Below, one piece after another: positions 19,393 to 29,542 of a stretch of 64,000 bases of DNA. The DNA lies in contig NZ_CP006568.1 in the NCBI RefSeq assembly GCF_000517405.1, positions 2,108,001 to 2,172,000 of the forward strand, given 5' to 3'. A model generated the notes under the pieces. That model was not told the origin of the DNA and did not search any database. It saw only the letters and a list, made by a program, of their open reading frames with translations. Every line of letters starts with the position of its first letter. The stretch's first letter is position 1. This stretch comes from Candidatus Sodalis pierantonius str. SOPE (GTDB taxonomy: Bacteria > Pseudomonadota > Gammaproteobacteria > Enterobacterales > Enterobacteriaceae). The translations under genes and the position numbers were made by a program.

Positions 19393-20004
19393 ATGAAAAA
19401 ACGGTTGATGACCGCTTGTCTGTTTACCGCCGTGCTGGCGGCCCCGGCTTTTGCCGACGATGCCGACGCGTTGCAAAGCCGCCTGAATCAGATTAATAGC
19501 TTCCACGCCAGCTTTACCCAGCGGGTGACCGGCGCCGAAGGCGGCGCGGTCCAGGAGGGTGAAGGGGAACTGTGGGTGAAACGGCCGAATCTGTTCAATT
19601 GGCATATGACCGCGCCGGATGAAAGCGTGCTGGTCTCCGACGGCAAAACCCTGTGGTTCTATAATCCTTTCGTTGAACAAGCGACCGCCAACTGGCTGAA
19701 AAACGCCACCGGCAACACGCCGTTCATGCTGATAACCCGCAACAGCGCCGCCGATTGGCGTCAGTACAACGTGAAGCAGCAGGGCGACAGCTTTTCGCTG
19801 GTGCCGAAGTCCGATAACGGTAATCTGAAACAGTTTACGATTAAAGTGACCGCCAACGGCACTATCGAAGGTTTCACCGCCGTGGAGCAGGATGGCCAGC
19901 GCAGTGCTTATGAGCTGAAAAGCCAAAAGAACGGCCCGGTGGAGGAGGCCAAATTCCACTTTACGCTGCCAAAAGGCGTGACGCTGGACGACCAGCGCCA
20001 GTGA
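19393..20004 (+). CDS. lolA: Outer-membrane lipoprotein carrier protein LolA
   Basis: Periplasmic chaperone that takes lipoproteins from LolCDE and hands them to LolB. MKKRLMTACLFTAVLAAPAFA is a clear signal peptide with cleavage after AFA. The mature part has ELWVKRPNLFNWHM, the Arg/Phe-containing lipid cavity strands, and the conserved end GVTLDDQRQ. The ATG at 19393 is 9 bp after GGA and fits the signal peptide better than the ATG at 19384. The next gene, rarA, starts 7 bp downstream. Intact. Confidence 0.96.
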   Translation: MKKRLMTACLFTAVLAAPAFADDADALQSRLNQINSFHASFTQRVTGAEGGAVQEGEGELWVKRPNLFNWHMTAPDESVLVSDGKTLWFYNPFVEQATANWLKNATGNTPFMLITRNSAADWRQYNVKQQGDSFSLVPKSDNGNLKQFTIKVTANGTIEGFTAVEQDGQRSAYELKSQKNGPVEEAKFHFTLPKGVTLDDQRQ

Positions 20005-20011
20005 GGTAACT

Positions 20012-21357
20012 ATGGGTAACCTGTCCCTGGACTTTTCCCAAAACGCATTCCAACCGCTGGCGGCGCGCATGCGCCCGTCGACGCTTGAGGAGTATATCGG
20101 TCAGAGCCATCTGCTGGCGGCGGACAAACCGCTGCAGCGGGCGATCAAAAACGGCCAGCTCCATTCGATGATTTTATGGGGACCGCCGGGGACCGGCAAA
20201 ACGACCCTGGCGGAACTTATTGCCCGCTATGGCCAGGCCGACGTGGAGCGCCTGTCGGCGGTGACCTCCGGTATCAAGGAGATCCGCGAGGCCATCGAAC
20301 GGGCGCGGTGCAATCGCGATGCCGGGCGACGCACCATCCTGTTTGTCGATGAGGTGCATCGTTTTAATAAAGGCCAGCAGGACGCCTTTTTGCCGCATAT
20401 CGAAGAGGGCACCATCACCTTCATCGGCGCTACCACCGAAAACCCCTCCTTTGAGCTGAATTCGGCGCTGCTTTCCCGCGCCAAGGTCTATCTGCTGAAA
20501 GGCCTGACGGCCGACGACATCGGCCTGGTTCTCGATCAGGCCATGCAGGACAACCAGTGCGGCTACGGCGGCCAGAATATTGTGCTGCAACCGGAAACCC
20601 GCCGCCTGCTGGCGGCGTGGGTGAACGGCGACGCGCGTCGGGCGCTCAACAGCCTGGAGATGATGGCGGACATGGCGGAAACCGACGCCGAGGGCCAACG
20701 GGTGCTCACGCCCGCGCTGTTAAACGAGATAGCCGGCGAGCGCAACACGCGCTTTGATAACAAAGGAGATCGCTATTACGACCTGATATCGGCGCTGCAT
20801 AAATCGGTGCGCGGATATCCGCCCCCGATGCGGCGCTGTATTGGTACGCGCGGATAATCACCGCCGGCGGCGATCCGCTGTATGTCGCGCGCCGTCTGCT
20901 GGCTATCGCCTCGGAAGATGTGGGCAACGCCGATCCGCGCGCCATGCAGGTCGCCATCGCCGCCTGGGACTGTTTTACCCGCGTGGGGCCCGCGGAGGGG
21001 GAGCGGGCCATCGCCCAGGCGATTGTTTATCTGGCCTGCGCGCCGAAAAGTAATGCGGTCTACACCGCTTTCAAAGCGGCGATGCGCGATGCGCGCGAAA
21101 AGGCGGATTACGATGTGCCGGAGCATCTGCGCAATGCCCCGACCCGGTTGATGAAGGAGATGGGGCTGGGGGCCGAATACCGCTACGCTCACGATGAACC
21201 CAACACCTACGCCGTCGGCGAGGACTATTTTCCGCCCGAAATGGCGCATACCCGTTACTATCAGCCCAGCTCACGCGGGCTGGAGGGCAAAATCGCTGAA
21301 AAGCTCGCCTGGCTGGGCGCGCTGGATCAAAATAGCCCGACAAAACGCTACCGATAA
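20012..21357 (+). pseudogene. rarA: Replication-associated recombination protein A (MgsA), frameshifted
   Basis: AAA+ ATPase related to clamp loaders that acts at stalled replication forks. The first frame has Walker A GPPGTGKTT, Walker B LFVDEVHRFNKGQQDAF and the sensor region GATTENPSFELN, and is RarA-like to LISALHKSVRG. At about 20815 two extra bases (TA) shift the frame. The rest (SAPDAALYWYARIITAGG to QNSPTKRYR) is present and open in another frame to the natural stop. The truncated product would keep the ATPase core but lose the C-terminal tetramerisation and clamp-loader-like part. Only one lesion is seen, so the break is recent. lolA-rarA-serS order is as in E. coli. Confidence 0.92.
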
Positions 21358-21477
21358 CCCCACCGTTGCGGTAAGGTTAGCAGTGCTGAATCCATGACGC
21401 GGCCCCGCCCTGGGCGCCGCGCGGCCATAGACTTACATCGTCAACGTACATCAGATAATCATAATCACAGGACTAGC

Positions 21478-22770
21478 ATGCTCGATCTCAATCTACTGCG
21501 TAACGAGCTCGACGCAGTCGCCGAAAAATTGGCTCGCAGGAAATTCAAACTGGATGTGGCGACCTTGCGCCAGCAGGAGGAGCGCCGTAAAGTGCTCCAG
21601 GTGGAAACCGAAAATCTGCAGGCTGAACGCAATGCCCGCTCCAAGGCCATCAGCGCCGCTAAATCGCGCGGGGAAGATATTGAGCCACTGCGCCAGGAGG
21701 TCAATCAGCTGGGTGAGCGTTTGAGCGCCGCGAAGACGGAACTGGACGCCCTGCAGGGTGCGATCCGCGATTACGCGCTGTCGCTGCCCAATATCCCCGC
21801 CGACGAGGTGCCCGACGGCCGTGATGAAAATGACAATCGGGAAGTGTCGCGCTGGGGCGAACCGCGCCAGTACGATTTCCCCATCCGCGACCACGTGGAG
21901 CTGGGTGAAATGGCGGGCGGGCTCGATTTTGCCGCGGCGGTGAAGCTGACCGGCGCGCGCTTTGTGGTGATGCGCGGCCAAATCGCCCGCCTGCACCGGG
22001 CGCTGGCGCAGTTCATGTTGGACCTGCACACCGAGCAGCACGGCTATCTGGAGCACTATCTGCCCTATCTGGTAAATCACGCCTCGCTGTACGGCACTGG
22101 CCAACTGCCGAAGTTTGCCGAGGATTTGTTTCATACCCAGCCGCTCAGCGAAGAAGCGGAAACCAGCGCCTATGCGCTGATCCCGACCGCGGAAGTGCCG
22201 CTGACCAACCTGATGCGCGACGAGATCATCGAGGAAGACGCGCTACCGCTGAAAATGACCGCCCATACGCCGTGCTTCCGCTCCGAGGCCGGCTCTTACG
22301 GACGCGATACCCGCGGGCTTATCCGTATGCATCAGTTCGACAAAGTGGAAATGGTGCAGGTGGTCAAACCGGCGCAGTCGATGCAAGCGCTGGAAGAGAT
22401 GACCGGCCATGCCGAAAAGGTGCTGCAATTGCTGCAACTGCCGTACCGCAAAGTGCTGCTGTGTACCGGCGATATGGGTTTCGCGTCCTGTAAAACCTAC
22501 GATTTGGAAGTCTGGCTGCCGGCGCAGAATACCTACCGCGAAATCTCCTCGTGCTCCAACATCGGGGACTTCCAGGCGCGCCGTATGCAGGCGCGTTACC
22601 GCAGCCGGACCGACAAAAAGCCGCAGCTGGTGCATACGCTGAACGGCTCTGGCTTGGCGGTTGGCCGCACGCTGGTGGCGGTTCTGGAAAACCATCAACT
22701 GTCCGACGGCCGCATTGAAATACCGGCGGTGCTACGGCCCTACATGAACGGGCTGACCCATATCGGTTAA
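21478..22770 (+). CDS. serS: Serine-tRNA ligase
   Basis: Charges tRNA-Ser and tRNA-Sec with serine. The 430-residue class II synthetase has the N-terminal coiled-coil arm (residues about 25-100, heptad-like and charged), motif 2 (FRSEAGSYGRDTRGLIRMHQF) and motif 3 (NGSGLAVGRTLVAVLEN). The ATG at 21478 (MLDLNLLRNELDAV) matches the family start; the 28 codons open upstream are not SerS-like. A strong terminator follows. Intact and essential. Confidence 0.98.
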   Translation: MLDLNLLRNELDAVAEKLARRKFKLDVATLRQQEERRKVLQVETENLQAERNARSKAISAAKSRGEDIEPLRQEVNQLGERLSAAKTELDALQGAIRDYALSLPNIPADEVPDGRDENDNREVSRWGEPRQYDFPIRDHVELGEMAGGLDFAAAVKLTGARFVVMRGQIARLHRALAQFMLDLHTEQHGYLEHYLPYLVNHASLYGTGQLPKFAEDLFHTQPLSEEAETSAYALIPTAEVPLTNLMRDEIIEEDALPLKMTAHTPCFRSEAGSYGRDTRGLIRMHQFDKVEMVQVVKPAQSMQALEEMTGHAEKVLQLLQLPYRKVLLCTGDMGFASCKTYDLEVWLPAQNTYREISSCSNIGDFQARRMQARYRSRTDKKPQLVHTLNGSGLAVGRTLVAVLENHQLSDGRIEIPAVLRPYMNGLTHIG

Positions 22771-22786
22771 GGGTCCGACGATCGCA

Positions 22787-22813
22787 ACGCGCCCGCCGAG
22801 GCGCGTTTTTTTT
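22787..22813 (+). terminator. Rho-independent terminator of serS
   Basis: A 7-bp stem ACGCGCC/GGCGCGT with a 6-nt loop, followed by a run of eight T, 17 bp after the serS stop. Confidence 0.92.
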
Positions 22814-22940
22814 GCGCACCATCAGGCCTGTTTCCTGTTGTTGCGCAAAAAATGCGGCGACAGATTTTGGCCGATTGACTTTTTATGCCGTAGTGGCATG
22901 ATGCGCGCAATCTCTTCTCTGAGGCTGCGTTTCCCATACC

Positions 22941-24086
22941 ATGTCCGCCTATTCTCGCCCGGTGCTCTTACTGCTCGCGGGCCTCTTGTTATTGACGATT
23001 TCCATTGCCGGGCTGAACACGCTGGTGCCGCTCTGGCTCAGCCACGCCTCGCTGCCCACCTGGCAGGTCGGCCTGGTCAGTTCGTCCTATTTTACCGGTA
23101 ATCTGGCAGGTACCTTGCTCGCTGGGGTGCTGATTAAACGGTTCGGCTTCACCCACAGTTATCATATGGCCTGTTTGCTGTTCGCGCTGGCCACCGCGGC
23201 GTTGGTGCTGGCGGATGGGTTCCCTAGCTGGTTGCTGCTGCGGTTCCTGGCCGGCGTTGCCTGCGCGCTGATTTGGGTGGTGGTGGAAAGCGCGCTGATG
23301 CGCAGCGGTACCGTTCATACCCGCGGCCAGCTGCTGGCGGCCTATATGATGATTTATTATTTGGGCACCGTCGTTGGGCAGTTGCTGCTAAGCGGCGTCG
23401 CCACCGCGTTGACGGCGGTACTGCCGTGGGCGGTCAGCCTGATGGTGAGCGCGATGCTCCCCTTGTGGTTCGCCCCACTGGCGCCTCCCAGCGCGAGTGC
23501 GCCGCGGGTCGCGCTCTGGCCGATGCTGTTGCGCCGTAACGCCAGGCTGGGCGTCAACGGCTGTATCATTTCGGGCATCGTGCTCGGCTCGCTGTACGGC
23601 CTGATGCCACTTTATCTGTCCCATCTCGGCCTGAGCGATGGCCACGTCGGCTATTGGATGGCGCTGCTGGTCAGCGCCGGTATCCTTGGCCAATGGCCGG
23701 TCGGGCGCCTGGCGGACCGCTACGGTCGTCTGATGGTGCTGCGGGTGCTGGTGTTTATGGTTATCCTCGGCAGTCTGGCGATGCTGAGTCATGCCGCGAT
23801 GGCGCCGGCGCTGTTTGTGCTTGGCTGCTCCGGTTTTACCCTTTATCCGGTGGCGATGTCCTGGGCCTGCGAAAAGGTCAGCCCGGATGAACTGGTCGCC
23901 ATGAACCCGGCGCTATTGCTCAGCTATACCCTCGGCAGCCTGTTCGGTCCGTCGATGACCGCCATGCTGATGCAGCGTTATTCGGATCATCTGCTGTTTG
24001 TCATGATTGCGGCGGTGGCGCTGGTGTACCTGGTGATGCTGCTGCGCAAATCGGATCGCCACCATACGCCGGTGGCCACCGCCTGA
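22941..24086 (+). CDS. ycaD: Major facilitator superfamily transporter YcaD
   Basis: Putative inner-membrane transporter of the MFS with unknown substrate. The 381-residue product (382 in E. coli) has about twelve hydrophobic segments, starting LLLLAGLLLLTISIAGLNTL, and conserved YcaD stretches such as WQVGLVSSSYFTGNLAGTL, GVNGCIISGIVLGSLYGLM and GQWPVGRLADRYGRL (the MFS loop motif). No lesion is visible. It follows serS here without the dms genes that lie between them in E. coli. Confidence 0.92.
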   Translation: MSAYSRPVLLLLAGLLLLTISIAGLNTLVPLWLSHASLPTWQVGLVSSSYFTGNLAGTLLAGVLIKRFGFTHSYHMACLLFALATAALVLADGFPSWLLLRFLAGVACALIWVVVESALMRSGTVHTRGQLLAAYMMIYYLGTVVGQLLLSGVATALTAVLPWAVSLMVSAMLPLWFAPLAPPSASAPRVALWPMLLRRNARLGVNGCIISGIVLGSLYGLMPLYLSHLGLSDGHVGYWMALLVSAGILGQWPVGRLADRYGRLMVLRVLVFMVILGSLAMLSHAAMAPALFVLGCSGFTLYPVAMSWACEKVSPDELVAMNPALLLSYTLGSLFGPSMTAMLMQRYSDHLLFVMIAAVALVYLVMLLRKSDRHHTPVATA

Positions 24087-24091
24087 GATCA

Positions 24092-24132
24092 ACGCCGGCT
24101 GAGGCACATCCTGCCGATGACTTAGCCGGCGT
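24092..24132. other. Inverted repeat downstream of ycaD
   Basis: ACGCCGGCT (24092-24100) pairs with AGCCGGCGT (24124-24132) around a 23-nt loop. It lies just after the ycaD stop and has no T-run, so it may be a 3' stabilising hairpin. The rest of the 265-bp gap to the next gene holds nothing recognised. Confidence 0.4.
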
Positions 24133-24351
24133 GAGCGCGTCTGCTCCCGGCGCCGGCATGCTTTTGCCCCGCGTACCGATTCGCCGCCGACGCGCTTTTC
24201 TCGCGTTAGAAACGGCCAGGCCTGCCGCCCCCGAGTCCGCTCTGGCGCCGGCTGGCTTACGCCGCGGAGGCGGTCCTGCCGTCGGCTTTTGCAGCCAGTG
24301 CGGTCTGACTCACCGTTGCGCGGTTGAGGGGGGCGGCACCGCGTCCTGGTA

Positions 24352-26107
24352 CTAAACGTTTTCCGCCAGCGTTTGCGGCAGCGCGCTCGGTTGCATTTGC
24401 GCCTGCTCGTCATCATCGTGACGCATGAAGCGCCAGCAGCGGGTGTGATAACGCGCGACGCTATTGCGATGCGCCACGCTGACCAGCGTAATGTGCGGCA
24501 AGGTGTCAATCAGCAGACGATACATAAGCTGCTCATTCTCATCATCCAGCGCGCTGGTCGCTTTATCTAGAAACAAAATCTCCGGCTTTATCAGAAGGGC
24601 GCGGGCGAACGCCAGCCGCTGCTGTTCACCGGGCGAAAGCCAGTGGCTCCAATTGGCCTCGTGATTGAGGCGCGGCAGCAGATGTTTGAGGCGACACTGT
24701 ACTAACACCTCATGCATTTGCGCTTCGGTAAAGTAATCCGGGTATCGGGGTAGCACAGCGCGCCTTTCAGTGTGCCGATGGGAATATAACTGCGCTGCGG
24801 TAAAAACAGCAGCTTACGATCCTCTTGCAGAGAAATGCCGCCGCTGCCATAGTGCCAAATGCCGGCTATGGCCCGCAGCAGCGTGGATTTACCACAGCCG
24901 GACGGCCCGGCCACCAGCACCCGCTCGCCGGGAGCAATGGACGCGGTGACCGGCGCAAAAAGGGCGCGGCCGTCGGGAACGTTGAGCGTTAACGCCCGCA
25001 AAGATAGCGCCTGAAGCGGGTCTCGCGCACGTTCGATAGGCGTATTTTGACTGCTATGGCGGTCTACCGTGGCGTTAAAACCCGCCAAACGGTTGATACA
25101 GGCTTTCCAATTAGCCAATTGGGTAAAGGCATCGATAAACCAGGACAGCGAGCCCTGAATCTGGCCGAAGGCGGAGTTAATCTGCATCAGCGTACCGAGC
25201 TGGATAGCGCCGGAGAAGTAGCGCGGGGCGGCCACCAGGATGGGAAAGATAATGGCAAACTGCCCATAAAAGTTGCTGGCGACGTTCAGCCGGCGACCGA
25301 CACGCATGATGGACCACCAGTTATCCTTGATCGACGCGAAGCGGTCGTCCAGTTGTTTAGCCTCGCGCGGTTCACCTTGATAAAGCGCAATGGCATCGTT
25401 GTTTTCGCGAATGCGGATCAGCCCGAAACGGAAATTTGCCTCAAACTTCTCCTGCATAAAGCCCAAACTCACCAGAGGGCGGCCCACTTTCCAAATGATA
25501 AGGGAACCGACGCCGGCGTACAAAATGGCAAACCAGACCATATAGCCCGGAATGGTCACGTAATGGCCGCTGAACACAAAACTCAGCGGGCCGCTTACCG
25601 ACCAAAGAATTGAAATAAAGGTGACGAAAGTGACCACACTGGACAGCAGGCCAAGGGTCAGCGAAAGGGTGCCGTTGGTCAAGGCGTTCAAGTCTTCGGC
25701 GATACGCTGATCGGGGTTATCCACCGTTTGCTGCTGTTCCGTATGATAGTAAACGTGATGAGACAACCATTTTTCCATGTACTGCCGGGTCATCCAGCGG
25801 CGCCAGTGCATCTGCAACCCTTGGGTGAGATAGATCTTATAGATGGAAAGCAGGATATACAGCAGCGCCAGCCAGGTGAATTTGAACAGTTGGCTTTTAA
25901 ACACCGGGAAGTTTTTCGTTTGCAGCGCGTCATAAAACACCCGGTTCCATTGGTTGAATAACACGCTTAAATAAACGATAGCCAAAGACAGAATGATAAT
26001 ACGGCCAACAGGCCCCAGGCTCGCCATTTTTCTTCTGAACGTCAATACGGCGCAATTAGCCGCCAAATGTCCCGCCAGCGGGCTGCTTTAATGTAGTTTG
26101 CTTTCAT
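24352..26107 (-). pseudogene. YddA/SbmA-type ABC transporter (membrane-ATPase fusion), multiply broken
   Basis: A family of inner-membrane exporters/importers for peptides and similar compounds, with an SbmA_BacA-like membrane domain fused to an ATPase. The start is the ATG at 26107 after AGAGG (MKANYIKAARWRDIWRLIAPY). Codon 22, a Trp in the expected sequence, is TGA. A one-base loss near 26010 moves the frame to the long segment that runs from IIILSLAIVYLSVLFNQW through TVDNPDQRIAEDLNALT and Walker A GPSGCGKST. Near 24745 a further shift separates this from the last part, which carries the signature LSPGEQQRL and Walker B LFLDKATSALDD. The Walker B catalytic Glu is replaced by Lys. Four lesions make it clearly dead. 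The exact family member and substrate are uncertain; it resembles YddA more than SbmA because of the fused ATPase. Confidence 0.88.
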
Positions 26108-26294
26108 AACCTCTAATCACATTTATTGTTCAAACAAATACGATATGACATTATACATTATGTATTGTTCATAAATTTGCAGGATTAGTAAGTAAACATG
26201 TAATACACCGGGGTTGGCGAAACGCCAGAGCGCGTCACGGGGGGGAGACAGGTCGCGGCCCGCCCACGGCGGGCTGTCGCTCGGCGCGCTCGCC
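26108..26294. promoter_or_regulatory. A+T-rich gap upstream of the broken ABC transporter
   Basis: The part 26110-26200 is strikingly A+T rich compared with its surroundings and contains several TATA-like runs. It is where the transporter promoter would lie. The remainder is the 3' flank of pflA, with no gene seen. Confidence 0.45.
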
Positions 26295-27035
26295 TTAGTA
26301 CATCACCTTGTGGCCATAGCCCGCCAAAATATCGCACACGCGATTCATGGTTTCGGTAGTGGGCGGTTTAACGCCTTCCAGCTTGTACTCCTCGCCCATG
26401 GCGATCCATTTATGTTTGCCCAGTTCGTGGTAAGGCAGCAGCTCGATTTTCTCGATATTGCTCATATGCTGGGTAAACTCGCCGAGCATATGGACCGATT
26501 TATCGTCGTCCGACCAGCCCGGCACCACCACATAACGCAGCCAGGTACGCTTGTTGATCTTGGCCAGATAGCGGGCGAAATCCAGGGGACGGTGATTGGA
26601 CACCCCGACCAGATTCTGGTGGATATCGTCATTCATCTCTTTGATATCCAGTATCACCAAATCGGTGACCTCCAGCAGTTCGTCAATCACAGGATCGTAG
26701 CGACGAACAAAACCGTTGGTATCCAGACAGGTGTTGATGCCCTCGGCATGGCAGGCGCGGAACCAGTCGTGCACGAACTCCGCCTGCAAAATCGCTTCGC
26801 CGCCGGACGCGGTAGCGCCGCCGCCGGACGCGTTCATGAAATAGCGATAGGTGATCACCTCGCGCATTATCTCCTCAACGGTGATCTCCCGCCCGCCGTG
26901 GGTATCCCAGGTATCGCGATTGTGGCAATACAGACAGTGCATCAGGCAGCCTTGGAAAAAAATGATAAAACGAATGCCGGGGCCATCGACGGTACCGCAG
27001 GATTCAAAGGAATGGATACGACCAGTAACAGACAT
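26295..27035 (-). CDS. pflA: Pyruvate formate-lyase activating enzyme
   Basis: Radical SAM enzyme that abstracts a hydrogen from the radical glycine of PflB under anaerobic conditions. The 246-residue product (same length as E. coli) has the cluster motif CLMHCLYC (CxxxCxxC), the glycine-rich SAM site NASGGGATASGGEA, and the conserved end DILAGYGHKVMY. The ATG at 27035 (MSVTGRIHSFESCGTVDG) matches the family; the frame is open 42 codons further upstream without homology. The gene is intact although its substrate pflB carries a stop codon and the focA-pflB control region is gone, so its retention may be only a matter of time. Confidence 0.95.
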   Translation of the reverse strand: MSVTGRIHSFESCGTVDGPGIRFIIFFQGCLMHCLYCHNRDTWDTHGGREITVEEIMREVITYRYFMNASGGGATASGGEAILQAEFVHDWFRACHAEGINTCLDTNGFVRRYDPVIDELLEVTDLVILDIKEMNDDIHQNLVGVSNHRPLDFARYLAKINKRTWLRYVVVPGWSDDDKSVHMLGEFTQHMSNIEKIELLPYHELGKHKWIAMGEEYKLEGVKPPTTETMNRVCDILAGYGHKVMY

Positions 27036-27150
27036 GGCAGGGAGTTCTCCATTGATAATGGAATAATAAATTTTGGCTGAAAGCCTGCTTACGGTAAGTA
27101 TAGCCGTCAGACAAAACGCGCTGTTCCATTGGGCGCGCCGCGCCGAGTAA

Positions 27151-27176
27151 AAAGGCCCCACTTTCGTGGAGCCTTT
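27151..27176 (-). terminator. Terminator between pflB and pflA
   Basis: On the minus strand AAAGGCTCCAC pairs with GTGGGGCCTTT (one G-T pair) around GAAA, followed by a T-run. It follows the pflB stop by 30 bp, so pflA would need readthrough or its own promoter. Confidence 0.82.
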
Positions 27177-27206
27177 ATTTTACGCCCTTTAAGACGGTGT
27201 GGGAAA

Positions 27207-29489
27207 TTACATTGATTCAGTGAAGGTACGGGTGATGACGTCCTTCTGCTGTTCTTTGGTCAGCGAGTTGAAGCGTACCGCATAACCGGACACGCGAATG
27301 GTCAGGTTCGGGTAATCTTCCGGATATTCCATGGCTTTCACCAGCATTTCCCGGTTCATCACGTTGACGTTCAGATGCTGACCGCCTTCAACGCCGGCTT
27401 CATGATGGAAATAACCATCCATCAGATCCGCCAGGTTGGCCTTACGTACGTCGTCGTCTTTACCCAGCGCTTTCGGCACGATGGAGAAGGTGTAGGAAAT
27501 CCCGTCCTTCGCATAGGCGAACGGCAGTTTTGCCACCGAGGTCAGCGAGGCGACGGCGCCTTTCTGGTCACGGCCGTGCATCGGGTTGGCACCCGGTCCA
27601 AACGGCGCGCCGGCGCGACGGCCGTCCGGGGTATTACCGGTTTTCTTACCATACACCACGTTGGAGGTAATGGTCAGAATCGACTGGGTCGGGACGGCGC
27701 CGCGGTAGGTGGTCAGCTTCTGGATTTTCTTCATGAAGCGTTCAACCAGGTTGCAGGCGATGTCGTCGACGCGCGGGTCGTTATTACCAAACTGCGGGTA
27801 TTCGCCTTCAATGTTGAAGTCGATAGCCAGGCCGTCTTCGTCGCGGATAGGGGTGACTTTGGCATATTTAATAGCGGACAGCGAGTCGGCGGCGATGGAC
27901 AGACCTGCGATGCCGCAGGCCATGGTGCGTTAGACATCACGGTCGTGCAGCGCCATCAGCGAGACTTCGTAGCTGTATTTGTCATGCATGTAATGGATGA
28001 TATTCAGCGCGGTGACATACTGTTTGGCCAACCAGTCCATGAAATGGTCGGTACGTTCCAGCACGCGATCATAATCCAGTACTTCGTCCACCAGCGGTTC
28101 CCATTTCGGACCGACCTGCATTTTCAGTTTTTCATCCACGCCGCCATTGATAGCGTACAGCATGGTTTTCGCCAGGTTGGCGCGAGCGCCGAAGAACTGC
28201 ATTTGTTTGCCGACCACCATCGGACTGACGCAGCAGGCGATAGCGTAGTCGTCGTTGTTGAAGTCCTGACGCATCAGGTCATCGTTTTCATACTGCACGG
28301 ACGAGGTGTCGATGGACACTTTCGCGGTGAACTTCTTGAAGTTCATCGGCAGTTTTTCCGACCACAGGATGGTCATATTCGGTTCCGGTGACGGCCCCAT
28401 GGTGTAGAGGGTGTTCAGGAAACGGAAGCTGTTTTTGGTTACCAGGGTACGGCCATCGACGCCCATACCGCCGAGGGATTCGGTTGCCCAGATCGGGTCG
28501 CCCGAGAACAGTTCGTCGTATTCCAGTGTACGCAGGAAGCGCACCATACGCAGTTTCATGACCAGATGGTCGATGAGTTCCTGAGCCTGGTCTTCGGTCA
28601 ATTTGCCGGCCTTCAGATCGCGTTCGATGAACACGTCCAGGAAGGTGGACACGCGGCCGAAGGACATGAGGGCGCCGTTTTGGGATTTCACGGCGGCCAG
28701 ATAACCGAAGTAGGTCCACTGCACGGCTTCCTGCGCGGTGGTGGCCGGTCCGGCGATATCGCAGCCGTATTTGGCGGCCATCTCTTTAATCTGAGCCAGT
28801 GCGCGGTGCTGGTCGGCGATTTCTTCGCGCAGGCGGATGGTCTGTTCCAGATCTTCGCCGTTTTCCAGTTTGGTTTGCAGCGACTGGAACTGGGCGAATT
28901 TATCTTTCATCAGATAGTCGATACCGTACAGGGCAACACGACGGTAATCGCCGATGATGCGGCCACGGCCGTAAGCGTCGGGCAGACCGGTCAGCACGCC
29001 CGCTTTACGATAGCGCAGGATGTCGGGGGTGTAAACATCGAAAACGCCCTGGTTATGGGTTTTACGGTAGTCGGTGAAGATTTTCTTCAGGCCCGGATCC
29101 AGCTCGCGATCGTACGCTTTGCAGGAGCTTTCCACCATTTTGATGCCGCCGAACGGAATGATGGCGCGTTTAAGCGGCGCATCGGTTTGCAGGCCGACGA
29201 TCTTTTCCAGTTTTTTATTGATATAGCCGGCGTCATGGGAGGTAATGGTGGTGGCGACATCGGTATCAAAATCGACCGGCGCATGAGTGCGGTTCTCGAT
29301 TTTGATCCCTTCCATCACTTTTTCCCACAGCGACGTCGTGGCGGCGCTGGCGCCCGCCAGGAAAGCTTCGTCGCCTTCATAGGGAGTGTAGTTTTTTTGG
29401 ATGAAGTCACGCACGTTGACTTCTTTCTGCCAGTCGCCTGCGGCAAAACCTTCCCAGGCCGTGGACAGTTTGTTATTCAGATCGGTCAT
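27207..29489 (-). pseudogene. pflB: Formate acetyltransferase (pyruvate formate-lyase) with an in-frame stop
   Basis: Glycyl-radical enzyme that converts pyruvate and CoA to acetyl-CoA and formate in anaerobic growth. The reading frame is complete at 760 codons, the length of E. coli PflB, except that codon 520 (27930-27932) is TAA between HDRDV and RTMACGIAGLS. The active-site cysteine pair (YAIACCVSPMVVG) lies before the stop; the radical-glycine loop RVSGYAVRF lies after it. Neither part alone can be active. All other sequence is very close to the family, so the stop is recent. The ATG at 29489 follows AAGGTAGG. The upstream focA gene and promoter region are damaged by the IS nest. A restart at the ATG at 27923 would make only the C-terminal 238 residues. 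Confidence 0.93.
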
Positions 29490-29542
29490 TATACACCTAC
29501 CTTCTAATGTGGATTTCGACAATCCGGCTTTGGCGGCACAAC

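Noticed and set aside
27375..28391. 338-codon plus-strand open frame opposite pflB
   Set aside because: It is the antisense of a highly conserved gene; no ribosome site or family match, and GC-rich codon structure explains it.
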